A DNA stretch of 64,000 bases, taken from contig CALHBJ010000001.1 in the NCBI GenBank assembly GCA_937930845.1, forward strand, positions 620,001 to 684,000. The letters are read 5' to 3'. The position numbers and the translations under genes were made by a program. The notes below the pieces were generated by a model, which worked only from the letters and a program-made list of their open reading frames with translations, ran no database searches and was not told the origin of the DNA. Origin of the DNA: an uncultured Rhizobiaceae group bacterium (GTDB lineage: Bacteria > Pseudomonadota > Alphaproteobacteria > Rhizobiales > Rhizobiaceae). Of the stretch, positions 52,418-62,606 are shown piece after piece; within the stretch, counting starts at the first letter, position 1; each line of letters begins with the position of its first letter.

Positions 52418-53644
52418 TTAAGAGCCGGGCTTGCGTGGGTAATTCAACGGGTGGCTCGCAAATGCGGAAGGGGCGACCACGTTGTATTTGCCATCCTGAA
52501 TCTGGCGCAGCACCATTGGCTTGGCGACGTTGTTACCAGCTTCAGAGAATTTGATGCCGCCATAGAAGGTTTTCATATCTGTGGCAGAAATGGCATCGCG
52601 TACTTTTTCCTTGTCCAGCGAACCGGCACGCTCGAAAGCATCCTTGTAGACATAGATCGCAGCAGATGCCTGGGCAGTCTGATACGGCACTTTCTTCTCG
52701 CCATATTCAGGATAGGCAGCTTTGAACTCTGTTTCATAGTTTGCTGCTGTGCCGAAAATGGGGTCTTCATAAGTGAGCGTTTCAGCCCATTGTGTGGAGC
52801 ACAGGATGTCATTGGCCGCAGCGCCGAAATTGCCCGTCACGTCTGCTGCTTCGCAGTGGGTCATGGCGATCATGGGTGAAGCGATTTTCTGTTCGCCAAT
52901 TTGACGCACAGCCGTTGCTGCACCTTTTGAGTGTCCGGAAACAACCAGAAGATCCGGCTTGATCAGCTTCACTTTGGTCAAAATCGCCGTCATGTCGGAA
53001 AGATCGCGGGGCAGCTTCTCGTCGATGACGATTTTCATGCCAGCTTTCTTGGCGTCTTCCATCACGCCTGCGCGAATGTCGAGTGAGAACGGGTCGTTCT
53101 CAACTGCGATGGCAACTTTAACGTCGCTCATTTCCTTACCGGCTTCTTTGGCTTTTTCGCCAGCCAGGGTCACCGCAGAGGCCAGGTATTGCTCAGACGT
53201 GGACAACACAGCGAACAGATATTTATAGCCCTTGTTGAAGAGTGAACGCGATGCGCCTTCAGCTTCGATCATGGGAATCTGATATTTCTCAGTCACCGGC
53301 GCAATCGCCTTGGTCATGCCGGAAGAGTATGGCCCAAGCATGTACTGAACTTTGTCCTGGTTGATCAGGCGCTCGGCAAGAGTTGCAGCGCGGTCGCCCT
53401 TGGACTCGTCGTCATAATAGGTGACTTTGAATTTGTAACATTTGTCACCGATCTTAACGCCGCCATTTTCGTCAATCTTCTTGATTGCGAACTCATAGCC
53501 GTTTTGGGTGTGAACGCCGTTGGTGGCGTATTTACCGGTCAGTGAAATTGCAGCACCGATATTGATTTCTTCGCAGGCGGCCTGAGCCAGCGCTGTGGAA
53601 GCCATCATCATTGCGAATGAAATGCCGAGTGTTTTGATCTTCAT
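52418..53644 (-). CDS. livK: Branched-chain amino-acid (or amide) ABC transporter substrate-binding protein
   Basis: 408 aa. Signal peptide MKIKTLGISFAMMMASTALA with cleavage at AQA. Periplasmic binding protein type I: INIGAAISLTGKYATNGVHT, YYDDESKGDRAATLAERLIN, MLGPYSSGMTKAIAPVTEKY. It delivers the ligand to LivHMGF downstream. GGGAGGAAA precedes the ATG. The ligand class is broad (branched amino acids, amides, aromatic acids), so the specificity is open. Diverges from glpD across a ~218-base region in which no gene is seen. Confidence 0.9.
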   Translation of the reverse strand: MKIKTLGISFAMMMASTALAQAACEEINIGAAISLTGKYATNGVHTQNGYEFAIKKIDENGGVKIGDKCYKFKVTYYDDESKGDRAATLAERLINQDKVQYMLGPYSSGMTKAIAPVTEKYQIPMIEAEGASRSLFNKGYKYLFAVLSTSEQYLASAVTLAGEKAKEAGKEMSDVKVAIAVENDPFSLDIRAGVMEDAKKAGMKIVIDEKLPRDLSDMTAILTKVKLIKPDLLVVSGHSKGAATAVRQIGEQKIASPMIAMTHCEAADVTGNFGAAANDILCSTQWAETLTYEDPIFGTAANYETEFKAAYPEYGEKKVPYQTAQASAAIYVYKDAFERAGSLDKEKVRDAISATDMKTFYGGIKFSEAGNNVAKPMVLRQIQDGKYNVVAPSAFASHPLNYPRKPGS

Positions 53645-53862
53645 GTATATTTCCTCCCAGAAATCAGGTTTCCAGCATACACAGAAATTTGAGGGCGGCG
53701 CAATGGCTGTGCTGGGCATGAGAAATCACAATTCATCGAAGGGCCCGCGCCTCCACAAAAACGCCAACCCCGCGACAATTGGTTCTCGCAGATAATGTTG
53801 TAGAGTGCTATTTGCGCCGCATCGCCCATTACCAACTGCCCGTTTTCAGGATTCATTGAGCC

Positions 53863-55398
53863 ATGAGCAAGAGTTCCCCATCCCCGCATGTGGACATATT
53901 CATCATTGGTGGCGGCATTAACGGCGTGGGCATTGCCCGCGACGCTGCCGGGCGCGGTTACAACGTGGCGCTGGCAGAATCAAACGATCTGGCCAGCGGC
54001 ACATCAAACTGGTCTTCCAAACTGGTACATGGCGGCGTGCGCTATCTGGAACATTATGAATTTGGCCTGGTGCGCAAGGCACTGACGGAGCGCGAGATAT
54101 TGTGGGCGGCGGCTCCCCATATCATTCGTCCCATGCGGTTTATTCTGCCCCACCACCGCGATCTGCGCCCGGCCTGGTTGTTGCGGCTTGGGCTGTTTCT
54201 CTACGACCATATTGGCGGGCGTAAATTGTTGCCTGCGACCAAGACTGTGGATCTGGCCAATGGCATTTTTGGCCGCCCCCTGAAAGCAATGTTTAAGAAG
54301 GGCTTTCAATATTCAGATTGCCAGGTCGACGATGCCCGGCTGGTGGTGCTCAATGCGGTGTCGGCGCAGGAAAAAGGCGCACAGATTTTCGTGGGCTTTG
54401 AATGCACATCTGCCCATCGCGAAGGCGGCATGTGGCACGTTGAGATGCGCAATTCAGCCACCGGCGAAATCCGCACCATGACCGCATCCTTGATCGTCAA
54501 CGCCGCCGGTCCCTGGGTCGATGCGGTTCTGGGCAAGGCATTTGGGCGCAATAATGCCAAGAATGTTCGCATGGTTCAGGGCAGCCATATTGTGATGCCC
54601 AAAATGTATGATCACGACAATTGCTATATTTTCCAAAATGCCGACGAACGCATTATTTTTGCAATTCCCTACACCCAGGACACCACGCTGATTGGCACAA
54701 CCGACAAGGACTATGAAGGTGATCCGCGGGACGCAAAAATTAGCGGCGAGGAAATCGATTACCTCTGCGCTGCTGCATCGGAATATTTCGAGAAGCCGGT
54801 GCTCAAAGAGGACATTGTGTGGACCTATTCAGGCGTGCGTCCCCTTTACGACGATGGCGCATCTGCTGCCCAGGAAGCCACCCGGGACTATGTGTTCAAA
54901 CAGGAAGGCGGCAGCAATCAAGACAGCGCAGAAGGCGCGCCGCTGATTAATATATTTGGCGGTAAAATCACCACCTATCGGGAATTGTCGGAAAAAATGC
55001 TGGAAGAAATCGCTGATGAAATTGGTCAAAAGGGACGTCCGTGGACAGCACGGGTTCCCCTTCCCGGCGGCGATTTTCCTGTCGAAGGTTTTGATCAACT
55101 GGTTGCCGACATGGCGGCGCGCTATCCCTTTGTGGAACACACCCATCTGGAGCGCATGTGCCATGCCTATGGGACGCGCATCACCATGGTTCTGGCAGGG
55201 GCGACAGAGATCAACCAGCTTGGGATCGATTTTGGCGCGGGTCTTTGGGAAGCCGAAGTGCGGTATTTGATGACGAACGAGTGGGCCCGTACCGCTGAAG
55301 ATGTGGTTTGGCGGCGCAGTAAGCTAGGGCTGGTGATGAGTGCCGAACAGATCGCCGAGCTGGACCGCTGGATGGCCAGTGAGTTGGCCGCCGCCTGA
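53863..55398 (+). CDS. glpD: Glycerol-3-phosphate dehydrogenase (quinone)
   Basis: 511 aa. FAD site IFIIGGGINGVGIARDAAGR, ASGTSNWSSKLVHGGVRYLE, VNAAGPWVDAVLG, VQGSHIVMPKMYDHDNCYIF, LIGTTDKDYEGDP, INIFGGKITTYRELSEKML: all GlpD landmarks. It oxidises glycerol-3-phosphate to dihydroxyacetone phosphate at the membrane and passes electrons to quinone. It stands alone, with no glpK, glpF or glpR adjacent. Converges on ggt. Confidence 0.95.
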   Translation: MSKSSPSPHVDIFIIGGGINGVGIARDAAGRGYNVALAESNDLASGTSNWSSKLVHGGVRYLEHYEFGLVRKALTEREILWAAAPHIIRPMRFILPHHRDLRPAWLLRLGLFLYDHIGGRKLLPATKTVDLANGIFGRPLKAMFKKGFQYSDCQVDDARLVVLNAVSAQEKGAQIFVGFECTSAHREGGMWHVEMRNSATGEIRTMTASLIVNAAGPWVDAVLGKAFGRNNAKNVRMVQGSHIVMPKMYDHDNCYIFQNADERIIFAIPYTQDTTLIGTTDKDYEGDPRDAKISGEEIDYLCAAASEYFEKPVLKEDIVWTYSGVRPLYDDGASAAQEATRDYVFKQEGGSNQDSAEGAPLINIFGGKITTYRELSEKMLEEIADEIGQKGRPWTARVPLPGGDFPVEGFDQLVADMAARYPFVEHTHLERMCHAYGTRITMVLAGATEINQLGIDFGAGLWEAEVRYLMTNEWARTAEDVVWRRSKLGLVMSAEQIAELDRWMASELAAA

Positions 55399-55410
55399 CC
55401 CCGACTTCGA

Positions 55411-57000
55411 TCAGTATCCCAATGCACAACCGTCTTTGCGTGGGTCGCTGCCACCGGTCAGCACGCCGGTGTTCCAGTCAATGGCGATGGCCTGAGACCC
55501 GCCAATTGGTGCCTTGGCCCGTTCAATAACGTGGCCACGGCGGCGCAAATCATCCACAACCGCATCGGGCACAGCCGCTTCGATTTCCACTTGGCCTGAG
55601 AAAGGGTCAACCATGAAACGCGGCGCGTCCTGGGCTTCCTGTATATCAAGGCCGTAATCGAAATAACGGGTCAGGAACTGCATGTGACCCATGGCCTGAT
55701 ACTCCCCTCCCATCACACCAAAGCTCATGACGACCTTGCCGTCCTTCTGCACCATGGCAGGAATGATCGTATGGAGCGGTCGTTTGCCGGGGGCGATGCA
55801 ATTTGGATGGCCTTCTTCAAGTACGAAACCTTCACCCCTATTAGTCAGCACGATGCCGTGCTTTGGCGTGGTGATCCCGCCGCCCCAGCCCCAGAACAGG
55901 GTATTGATGAACGAACAGGCGTTGCGGTCCTTGTCGACGACAGTGATGTAAACTGTGTCCTTGTGGGGTTTTAGTTGAAGTGCATCGGCGGGTAATGTGG
56001 ATCGTGCCGGATCGATATCCGCCAGCAATTGGCTGGCATATTCCATGGATTGCAAATCAGCCATGGGTACGTCTGCATGATCGACATCACCCAAATAAAT
56101 GCCGCGCGCTGCATAGGCGCGGCGACAGACCTCCAATTCCAGGTGAATGCGGTCCGCTGACAACAGGTCCGGTGCGACTTTCGCCTGTGCCATCATGTTC
56201 ATGAACAAGAGCGCGATCACCCCCTGTCCTTGCGGGGGGCATTCCAGAATGGTGTGGCCCCGGTAGTCCGTCGAGATAGGCGTGGTGTAGTCACCCCTGG
56301 CATTGGCAAAATCCTGCAATGTGTGCAGGCCACCTAAGCCTTGAAGTGTATCGACCATTTCCTGGGCAATTTCACCTTCGTAAAAGCCCTCACGGCCTTC
56401 TTCGCCAATACGTTGCAATGCATCGGCCAGTCCGGGCTGGTAATGCAGCGTTCCGCAGTCGGGCACTTTCCCGCCGGGCAGGAATATGCGCGCTAGGTTT
56501 TCATTGCTGCGCAGATGATCGGCATTTCTGGTCCAGTCACTGTGGACCCGTTGTGTTACCGGATATCCGTTGCGGGCATGGTCAATTGCCGGTGCCAGCA
56601 GTTCTGCCAAAGGCATGCGTCCATGATCTTTGTTCAATTGGCACCAGGCGTCCACTGCGCCGGGCACAATGACCGAATGGGGCGAAGTGCGTGTCAGTTC
56701 GGTAACGCCCATTTGAGCCAATTTCTCGCGCGTCGCAGCAGCAGGGGCGCGACCGGAACCATTGAATGAAATCGCGCCTGCTCCAGCCGGGGCATACATG
56801 GCAAAGCAATCGCCACCGATACCTGTTGAACCCGGCTCGACCACACATTGCACGGCGCAGGCGGCAATTGCCGCGTCCATGGCATTGCCACCGGCTTTCA
56901 AAATATCGATGACACATTGTGTCGCGAGCGAATGGGACGTGGACGCCATTCCATTTTTCGACATGACAGGAGAGCGGCCGGGTTTTTCTAAATCGCGCAT
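55411..57000 (-). CDS. ggt: Gamma-glutamyltransferase family protein
   Basis: 529 aa, Ntn-hydrolase precursor. N-terminal GMASTSHSLATQCVIDILKA and GGNAMDAAIAACAVQCVVEP; the autocatalytic Thr is in HKDTVYITVVDKDRN, where it becomes the N-terminus of the small subunit; SFGVMGGEYQAMGH and IGGSQAIAID complete the fold. No signal peptide is visible, so it may act in the cytoplasm, like many alphaproteobacterial homologues of uncertain substrate. A later ATG (MSKNGMAST) is an alternative start. Confidence 0.9.
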   Translation of the reverse strand: MRDLEKPGRSPVMSKNGMASTSHSLATQCVIDILKAGGNAMDAAIAACAVQCVVEPGSTGIGGDCFAMYAPAGAGAISFNGSGRAPAAATREKLAQMGVTELTRTSPHSVIVPGAVDAWCQLNKDHGRMPLAELLAPAIDHARNGYPVTQRVHSDWTRNADHLRSNENLARIFLPGGKVPDCGTLHYQPGLADALQRIGEEGREGFYEGEIAQEMVDTLQGLGGLHTLQDFANARGDYTTPISTDYRGHTILECPPQGQGVIALLFMNMMAQAKVAPDLLSADRIHLELEVCRRAYAARGIYLGDVDHADVPMADLQSMEYASQLLADIDPARSTLPADALQLKPHKDTVYITVVDKDRNACSFINTLFWGWGGGITTPKHGIVLTNRGEGFVLEEGHPNCIAPGKRPLHTIIPAMVQKDGKVVMSFGVMGGEYQAMGHMQFLTRYFDYGLDIQEAQDAPRFMVDPFSGQVEIEAAVPDAVVDDLRRRGHVIERAKAPIGGSQAIAIDWNTGVLTGGSDPRKDGCALGY

Positions 57001-57135
57001 GAGGTGGGAATCCCTGTTTCAATCTTGGCGTGGTGCATTAACACGACATACTGGTTCTGGATTTTGTCAAACCACAATGCGATAGCATCCTCAAGAACCA
57101 CCGCGCTGTGTGCGGCGAAAAAGACGGATGCTGAT

Positions 57136-58464
57136 ATGACCGACCAGGTAGCCCTGCACGACCTATCCCTGATCACCCCACAACAGCGTGCCCAGTTGTT
57201 GCTGAGGGTGGAAGACGATCTTGGGCCGTTCATCGACAAGGTGCGGCCGATAATCGAAGCGGTCAAGAACGAAGGCGATGCGGCACTGGTGCGTTTTGCC
57301 GCACAATTTGATGGCGCCGAGTTCGATATCTCAACACTGGCCGCCACGCGGGCCGAAATAGAGGCCGCCTACGATCAGCTTGACGCGGCATTCATCGACG
57401 TTTTGCGCTATGCCGCTGATAATATCCGCCGCTTCCATAAGCGGCAAATGCCGGAGCTGGAATGGTCCATGGAAATCCGCCCCGGAGCTGTGGTGGGCGA
57501 GCGTTTTACGCCCATTGATTCCGTGGCCTGCTATTCGCCGCGTGGCAAGGGATCGTTCCCGTCGGTTACACTTATGAGCACCATTCCCGCTGTTGTGGCA
57601 GGTGTACCGCAGATCATTGTGCTCACCCCCCCTGGACCAGACGGCAAGATTGACCCGGCAACACTTGTGGCTTGTGATATTGCCGGTGTGTCCGAAATCT
57701 ACAAGGCGGGCGGTGCCCAGGCGGTTGCAGCTGTTGCCTATGGCACGCAAACCATCCCCCGTTGTGTCAAAATTGAAGGGCCGGGCAGCCCGTGGCTTGC
57801 CGCTGCCAAAGCAGTACTGTCCAACCGGATTGATCCGGGCATGCCCGCCGGTCCTTCCGAGGCAATTGTATTTGCCGATGAGAGTGCCACGGCGCAAGTT
57901 GCAGCACTCGACACCATTATCGAAAGCGAACACGGCGATGATTCATCGGTCTTTTTGGTGACAAGCTCAGTTGCGCTTGCAAAAGAGGCGCAAGCTGCCA
58001 TTCCCGAATTCTGGAAATCCATGAGCACCGAACGGGCTGGATATTCCAGCGCGGTCTTAAACAGCCGGTCCGGCGGCATTGTCTTATGCGCGGACGAACA
58101 ACAAGCGTATGATTTTATCAATGATTACGCACCAGAACATTTGCAGATTCTGTCACAGGCTCCTGAGCGGCATGTGGGCCACATCCGCAACGCATCGGAA
58201 ATCCTGTTGGGGGAAGACACGCCCGGTTCAATTGCAAACTATATGATGGGGCCGAATTGTGTTTTGCCCACATCGGGGGCCGCAAAAACCCGTTCGCCCC
58301 TGGGGGTGATGAACTTTCTCAAAGCCTGTTCGGTGGGCAAGCTTGACCGCACTGCACTTCAAGAAATGGGACCAAAGACTGAAATCTTTGCCACCTATGA
58401 GGGCTTTGATGCCCATGCCAATGCGGTGGGTGCCATGCGTGCAAAGGCCCGTGGCAACACCTGA
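57136..58464 (+). CDS. Histidinol dehydrogenase paralogue (HisD family, altered zinc site)
   Basis: 442 aa. Full HisD fold: YSPRGKGSFPSVTLMSTIPA, AGGAQAVAAVAYGTQTIPR, DPGMPAGPSEAIVFADES, DYAPEHLQIL with the catalytic Glu-His pair, and NCVLPTSGAAKTRSPLGV. By alignment with E. coli HisD, zinc ligand Asp360 (GDY) is Asn here (ANY), Gln259 is Glu (IIESEH), and the NHVLP His is Cys. His262 and His419 (EGFDAHANAV) remain. This suggests a different substrate, as in HpsN-type paralogues. No his genes are adjacent. An upstream frame from 57004 is open but overlaps the divergent ggt promoter. Confidence 0.85.
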   Translation: MTDQVALHDLSLITPQQRAQLLLRVEDDLGPFIDKVRPIIEAVKNEGDAALVRFAAQFDGAEFDISTLAATRAEIEAAYDQLDAAFIDVLRYAADNIRRFHKRQMPELEWSMEIRPGAVVGERFTPIDSVACYSPRGKGSFPSVTLMSTIPAVVAGVPQIIVLTPPGPDGKIDPATLVACDIAGVSEIYKAGGAQAVAAVAYGTQTIPRCVKIEGPGSPWLAAAKAVLSNRIDPGMPAGPSEAIVFADESATAQVAALDTIIESEHGDDSSVFLVTSSVALAKEAQAAIPEFWKSMSTERAGYSSAVLNSRSGGIVLCADEQQAYDFINDYAPEHLQILSQAPERHVGHIRNASEILLGEDTPGSIANYMMGPNCVLPTSGAAKTRSPLGVMNFLKACSVGKLDRTALQEMGPKTEIFATYEGFDAHANAVGAMRAKARGNT

Positions 58465-58478
58465 ACCTGGTTTGAAAA

Positions 58479-59180
58479 TCAGCTGTCGGTGTCGAGGGAA
58501 TAGCCCGCACCGCGCACTGTGCGGATGAGGTCGCGGGCACCACCGGAATTGAGAATTTTGCGCAGCCGTCCCACATGCACATCGACGGTTCGCAAATCCA
58601 CATCCGCATCCAGCCCCCAAACGCGGTCCAACAAACTGTCACGGCTCCAGACCCGCTTTGGGCGTTCCATGAAGACGGTCAGCAAGCGATATTCCGTTGG
58701 CCCAAGCTTGAGCACTTTCTCCCCCCGCATGGCGCGATGTTGTTCGGTATCGATGGTAATGTCTTCAAACCGTAAGGTTTCACCTGTGGCCGACGGTCGG
58801 GACTGGCGCAGACGTGCGCGAATGCGGGCGATCAACTCGCCCACCCCATAGGGCTTGACCACATAGTCGTCGGCGCCGGTTTCAAGCCCGCGCACGCGGT
58901 CGGTTTCTTCGCCTCTGGCCGTCAGCATGATGATCGGGATTGCGCTGGTTTCGTCGCCCGATTTCAACCGGCGGCACACTTCAATGCCAGACAATGAGGG
59001 CAACATCCAGTCGAGCACGATCACGTCTGGATTTTCTTCACGGGCCATCAAAATGGCCTCTTCGCCATCTTCACAGGCGGTGACACGATATCCCTCTTTT
59101 TCAAGATTATATCGCAGCATTTCCAGTTGCGACGCTTCGTCTTCAACAACAAGTATGGTCGCCAGCGCCCGCGTGTTCAT
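58479..59180 (-). CDS. phoB: Phosphate regulon response regulator PhoB
   Basis: 233 aa. Receiver domain (ILVVEDEASQLEMLRYNLEK, phospho-Asp in VIVLDWMLPSLSGIEV, Lys in DDYVVKPYGVGELIAR) and a winged-helix output domain (LKLGPTEYRLLTVFMERPKR, DLRTVDVHVGRLRKIL). Length and sequence are those of PhoB. GAGGTGAAA precedes the ATG. Last gene of pstCAB-phoU-phoB. Its kinase PhoR lies outside the window or elsewhere. Confidence 0.95.
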   Translation of the reverse strand: MNTRALATILVVEDEASQLEMLRYNLEKEGYRVTACEDGEEAILMAREENPDVIVLDWMLPSLSGIEVCRRLKSGDETSAIPIIMLTARGEETDRVRGLETGADDYVVKPYGVGELIARIRARLRQSRPSATGETLRFEDITIDTEQHRAMRGEKVLKLGPTEYRLLTVFMERPKRVWSRDSLLDRVWGLDADVDLRTVDVHVGRLRKILNSGGARDLIRTVRGAGYSLDTDS

Positions 59181-59214
59181 GGTTGCTATTTCACCTCGCT
59201 CAACTTGCGGTCAT

Positions 59215-59934
59215 CTACTCAGCGGGTTTTACGAAAGCAGTATTGGTGTTGTCCCGCTTAGGACGGTCGTCGCTTGGCATTTCGCCGGTGATCAAAAAGC
59301 TGATCTGTTCGGCAATCGAAGTTGTGTGATCCCCCATGCGCTCCACATTTTTGGAAATGAACAGCATGTGCATGCAAGGCGTGATGTTGCGCGGGTCTTC
59401 CAACATATAGGTGAGCAGCGAGCGGAACAGATTGTTGTGTATCTGGTCGATTTCCTCATCGCGAATGCGAACTTCCTGGGCGCTGGCATCATCCCGCGCC
59501 AGATAAGCATCCAGCACGTCTTTCACCATCTGGCGCACCATCAGGCACATGCGCTTGATCGTCTTACCGGCATCCCCCACGGGCGGCACCTGCGCCAATA
59601 CGCTGATACGCTTAGCCAGGTTCTTGGCATAATCGCCAATGCGTTCCAGGTCCGAGGCCACTTTCAGCGCGGCCAAAACCGCCCTCAAATCCTGGGCCTT
59701 GGGTTGGCGCAGGGCGATAATACGCACAACCAGTTCATCAATTTCATGCTCGATGGCATCCACCTCGGCATCGGATTCAACCAGCCGGGCCGCCTGTTCC
59801 AGATCGCGATTGACGATGATCGTCGCCGCCTCTTCGATCTGTTTTTCAACGAGACCGCCCATGGTGACAACGAGATTTTCAATTTTGCGCAGGTCGGCGT
59901 CGAATGCCGATACGATGTGGTCTGCCTGATTCAT
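59215..59934 (-). CDS. phoU: Phosphate signalling protein PhoU
   Basis: 239 aa, two three-helix bundles with the metal motifs ESDAEVDAIEHEIDELVVRI and EVRIRDEEIDQIHNNLFRSL, and the conserved ERIGDYAKNLAKR and ERMGDHTTSIAEQ. PhoU links the Pst transporter to PhoR. Start MNQADHIV follows AAGGAG; six extra codons upstream would overlap pstB. Confidence 0.95.
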   Translation of the reverse strand: MNQADHIVSAFDADLRKIENLVVTMGGLVEKQIEEAATIIVNRDLEQAARLVESDAEVDAIEHEIDELVVRIIALRQPKAQDLRAVLAALKVASDLERIGDYAKNLAKRISVLAQVPPVGDAGKTIKRMCLMVRQMVKDVLDAYLARDDASAQEVRIRDEEIDQIHNNLFRSLLTYMLEDPRNITPCMHMLFISKNVERMGDHTTSIAEQISFLITGEMPSDDRPKRDNTNTAFVKPAE

Positions 59935-59944
59935 ATTTTGCTCC

Positions 59945-60766
59945 TTACCCAATGCGACCCGTAATGTAACTTTCGGTGCGCGGGTCTTTTGGGTTGGTGA
60001 ATATATCGTCGGTGCGGCCGGTTTCGACCAATTTCCCCAGGTGGAAAAATGCGGTTTCCTGGCTCACCCGTGCGGCCTGTTGCATGGAATGGGTGACAAT
60101 CACGATGGTGTAATTGGCACGCAGTTCATCAATCAGCTCTTCCACAATTGCCGTGGCAATCGGGTCAAGCGCCGAACAGGGTTCGTCCATTAGAATCACG
60201 CTGGGCGATACGGCAATAGCGCGGGCAATGCACAAGCGCTGTTGCTGTCCGCCGGACAGGCCCGTACCCGGCTCCATCAAACGGTCTTTGACTTCCTCGA
60301 ACAGTCCCGCCTTTTTCAAGCTGGAGACGACAATCTCTTCAAGTTCAGCTTTAGACCCGGCCAGGCCATGAATGCGCGGACCATAAGCGACATTTTCAAA
60401 GATCGATTTGGGAAAGGGGTTGGGCTTTTGGAACACCATTCCCACATCGGCGCGCAATTCCACGACATCGACGGCTTCGTCATAGATGTCCCGGCCATCA
60501 AGAGTGATGCGCCCGGAAACCGAACAGATATCGATGGTGTCATTCATTCGGTTCAGGCAGCGCAGAAATGTGGACTTGCCACAGCCAGATGGCCCAATGA
60601 GCGCTGTTACCTGTTTCGCCTTAATGTCCAGATCAACATCAAAAAGCGCCTGTTTATCGCCGTAGGAAACACAGACCTTTTCGGCCTGCATTTTCAGCTC
60701 ATGGGCTGATGCATCCTGGCCGGTTGGCAGGGATTGCACCGCATTTGTTTCAGCATTTGCATCCAT
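59945..60766 (-). CDS. pstB: Phosphate ABC transporter ATP-binding protein
   Basis: 273 aa. Walker [41 protein letters not shown], signature [15 protein letters not shown], Walker [14 protein letters not shown], switch His [15 protein letters not shown]. The ATG at MDANAETN follows AGGTGA; a GTG four codons upstream is possible. Confidence 0.95.
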   Translation of the reverse strand: MDANAETNAVQSLPTGQDASAHELKMQAEKVCVSYGDKQALFDVDLDIKAKQVTALIGPSGCGKSTFLRCLNRMNDTIDICSVSGRITLDGRDIYDEAVDVVELRADVGMVFQKPNPFPKSIFENVAYGPRIHGLAGSKAELEEIVVSSLKKAGLFEEVKDRLMEPGTGLSGGQQQRLCIARAIAVSPSVILMDEPCSALDPIATAIVEELIDELRANYTIVIVTHSMQQAARVSQETAFFHLGKLVETGRTDDIFTNPKDPRTESYITGRIG

Positions 60767-60794
60767 GGTCTTAGTCACCTGCTTTCAATTTTCA

Positions 60795-62606
60795 CTACCA
60801 GCGGCGCTCAAAGCGCTTGCGCAGTACAACTGCAATTGCGTTCATCAGCACAAGAAATGCCAGCAATACCATTATGGCGGCGGCGGTCTTTTGCTGGAAC
60901 GCCTGTTCGGGGAAGTCCGCCCACATATAAATCTGCACAGGCAACACGGTTGCAGGGTCGGTTATTCCGCCCGGCACATCAACTATAAATGCCACCATGC
61001 CGATCATCAAAAGCGGGGCCGTTTCGCCAAGCGCCTGGGCCATGCCAATAATAGTCCCCGTCAACATGCCGGGCATGGCAAGTGGCAATACATGGTGGAA
61101 AACAGCCTGAATTTTTGATGCCCCAACCCCCAGCGCCGCCTCACGTATGGAAGGAGGCACCGCTTTCAGGGCGGCGCGCGACGCGATGATAATGGTAGGC
61201 AATGTCATCAGCGCCAGCACCATGCCCCCAACCAATGGGGCGGAACGGGGAAAGTTTGCAAAGTTCAAAAATACCGCCAGCCCGAGCAGGCCAAAGACAA
61301 TCGACGGCACGGCAGCAAGATTGTTGATATTGACTTCAATGAAGTCGGTGATGCGGTTTTTGGGCGCGAATTCTTCCAGATAGATCGCGGCTGCCACGCC
61401 TATGGGGAAGGACAGTAACAGGGTCACAACCAGGGTCAGGAATGAGCCAACAACCGCGCCCCAGATGCCCGCCATTTCCGCTTCACGGCTGGCACCGCGG
61501 GTGAGGAACAATGTATTCCAGCCGTTTTCAACGTGACCTGCTTCCTTGAGACTTTCCAGCCAGATAATTTCTGGATCGCTGATTTTGCGTTCGGATTCCG
61601 GGGCCTGGAAAATCTGCAATTCCCAATTCCCTGAAGCCATTTCACCGTCCTGTCGCAGCGGAATAATGGCCTCCCCCCTTGCAGAATTTTCCGACACCGA
61701 CGTTACTTTAACAACGCCGCCAGACGTCTTGATGAACAGCGATGGATAGTCACGGATCAGCTCTTCTGCGCCATTGTTGGCATTTGCCCGCGCGTCCATC
61801 GCGTCCGCGCGGCTTGACAGATCTGCCATCTGGCTTGCGAGATTTTCCAGCGCTGCGATTGCCCCATCAAGGCGGTTACGCGCACGGGATTTGGCCGCTG
61901 CTTCGGTTGCCTCGTCGTCAAGCACTGATTGCGCCGCCTCGCGATAGCCCTTTTGCTGGTCAACAGCGCGTTGCAGATCGACAATTCGCTGGCGCATTTC
62001 GCCAGCTTTAGCGGCAAGGGCTGCGCGGGCATTTTTCAGAAATTCGGCGAATGCGGCGGTGTCAGAGGTGAACTCCACATCACCCTTGGTGCCGGCAACT
62101 ACCAACGTTCCAGATGGGGTGGACTTTTCCAAGGTGCCCGAAATGCCTTTCAGGTACAGATCGGCTGTATCAGAAAACGGCACTTCAATTTCGCGCTCGC
62201 TGCCCAGCAGATCCAGATCAGCCAAAACTCGTTGTTGAAGAATGGTCGGGGCACCGCTGGAAATGAGTTTGCGGGCAGCGCGCACATTTTTGCGCCCTTT
62301 CACATGGGGCAAAGCCTGTTTGAGACCATCGTTCAAAATGCCACGATAGTTGGCACTGCGGGCGTCAGCCGGATCCACCTCGCTGGCGCTTAGATCAAGT
62401 GTCAGCCGCGCCTGATGAAACGTGAAAGCGGGCAGTCCGTTGCCGACAACGGTTGACAGCAACAGCACCAGAAAGCCCATCGCGATCATGACGCAGGCAA
62501 GGCCAGCATATTTGAAACGCGCTTCGGCGGCGAACCGCTTTGCCGTGTGGCGCTTGCGGGCGGTGGCCTTGGAAGCGGCTGGAATTGCGGGGGTCATATC
62601 AGTCAT
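60795..62606 (-). CDS. pstA: Phosphate ABC transporter permease PstA with large periplasmic insertion
   Basis: 603 aa, about twice the length of enterobacterial PstA. After a first membrane helix (ACVMIAMGFLVLLLSTVVGN) comes a ~320-residue periplasmic domain with a predicted coiled coil (EMRQRIVDLQRAVDQQKGYR, ALENLASQMADLSSRADAM). The normal PstA core follows: EEFAPKNRITDFIEVNINNL, AVPSIVFGLLGLAVFLNF, and the EAA loop REAALGVGASKIQAVFHHVL. This long form is common in alphaproteobacteria. The start is one of three close codons (62615 GTG, 62606, 62597 ATG) overlapping the pstC end. Confidence 0.93.
   Translation of the reverse strand: MTDMTPAIPAASKATARKRHTAKRFAAEARFKYAGLACVMIAMGFLVLLLSTVVGNGLPAFTFHQARLTLDLSASEVDPADARSANYRGILNDGLKQALPHVKGRKNVRAARKLISSGAPTILQQRVLADLDLLGSEREIEVPFSDTADLYLKGISGTLEKSTPSGTLVVAGTKGDVEFTSDTAAFAEFLKNARAALAAKAGEMRQRIVDLQRAVDQQKGYREAAQSVLDDEATEAAAKSRARNRLDGAIAALENLASQMADLSSRADAMDARANANNGAEELIRDYPSLFIKTSGGVVKVTSVSENSARGEAIIPLRQDGEMASGNWELQIFQAPESERKISDPEIIWLESLKEAGHVENGWNTLFLTRGASREAEMAGIWGAVVGSFLTLVVTLLLSFPIGVAAAIYLEEFAPKNRITDFIEVNINNLAAVPSIVFGLLGLAVFLNFANFPRSAPLVGGMVLALMTLPTIIIASRAALKAVPPSIREAALGVGASKIQAVFHHVLPLAMPGMLTGTIIGMAQALGETAPLLMIGMVAFIVDVPGGITDPATVLPVQIYMWADFPEQAFQQKTAAAIMVLLAFLVLMNAIAVVLRKRFERRW

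Noticed and set aside
53645-53862. A gene between livK and glpD
   Set aside because: The frames in this ~218-base region have no motif or ribosome site; it most likely holds only the two divergent promoters.
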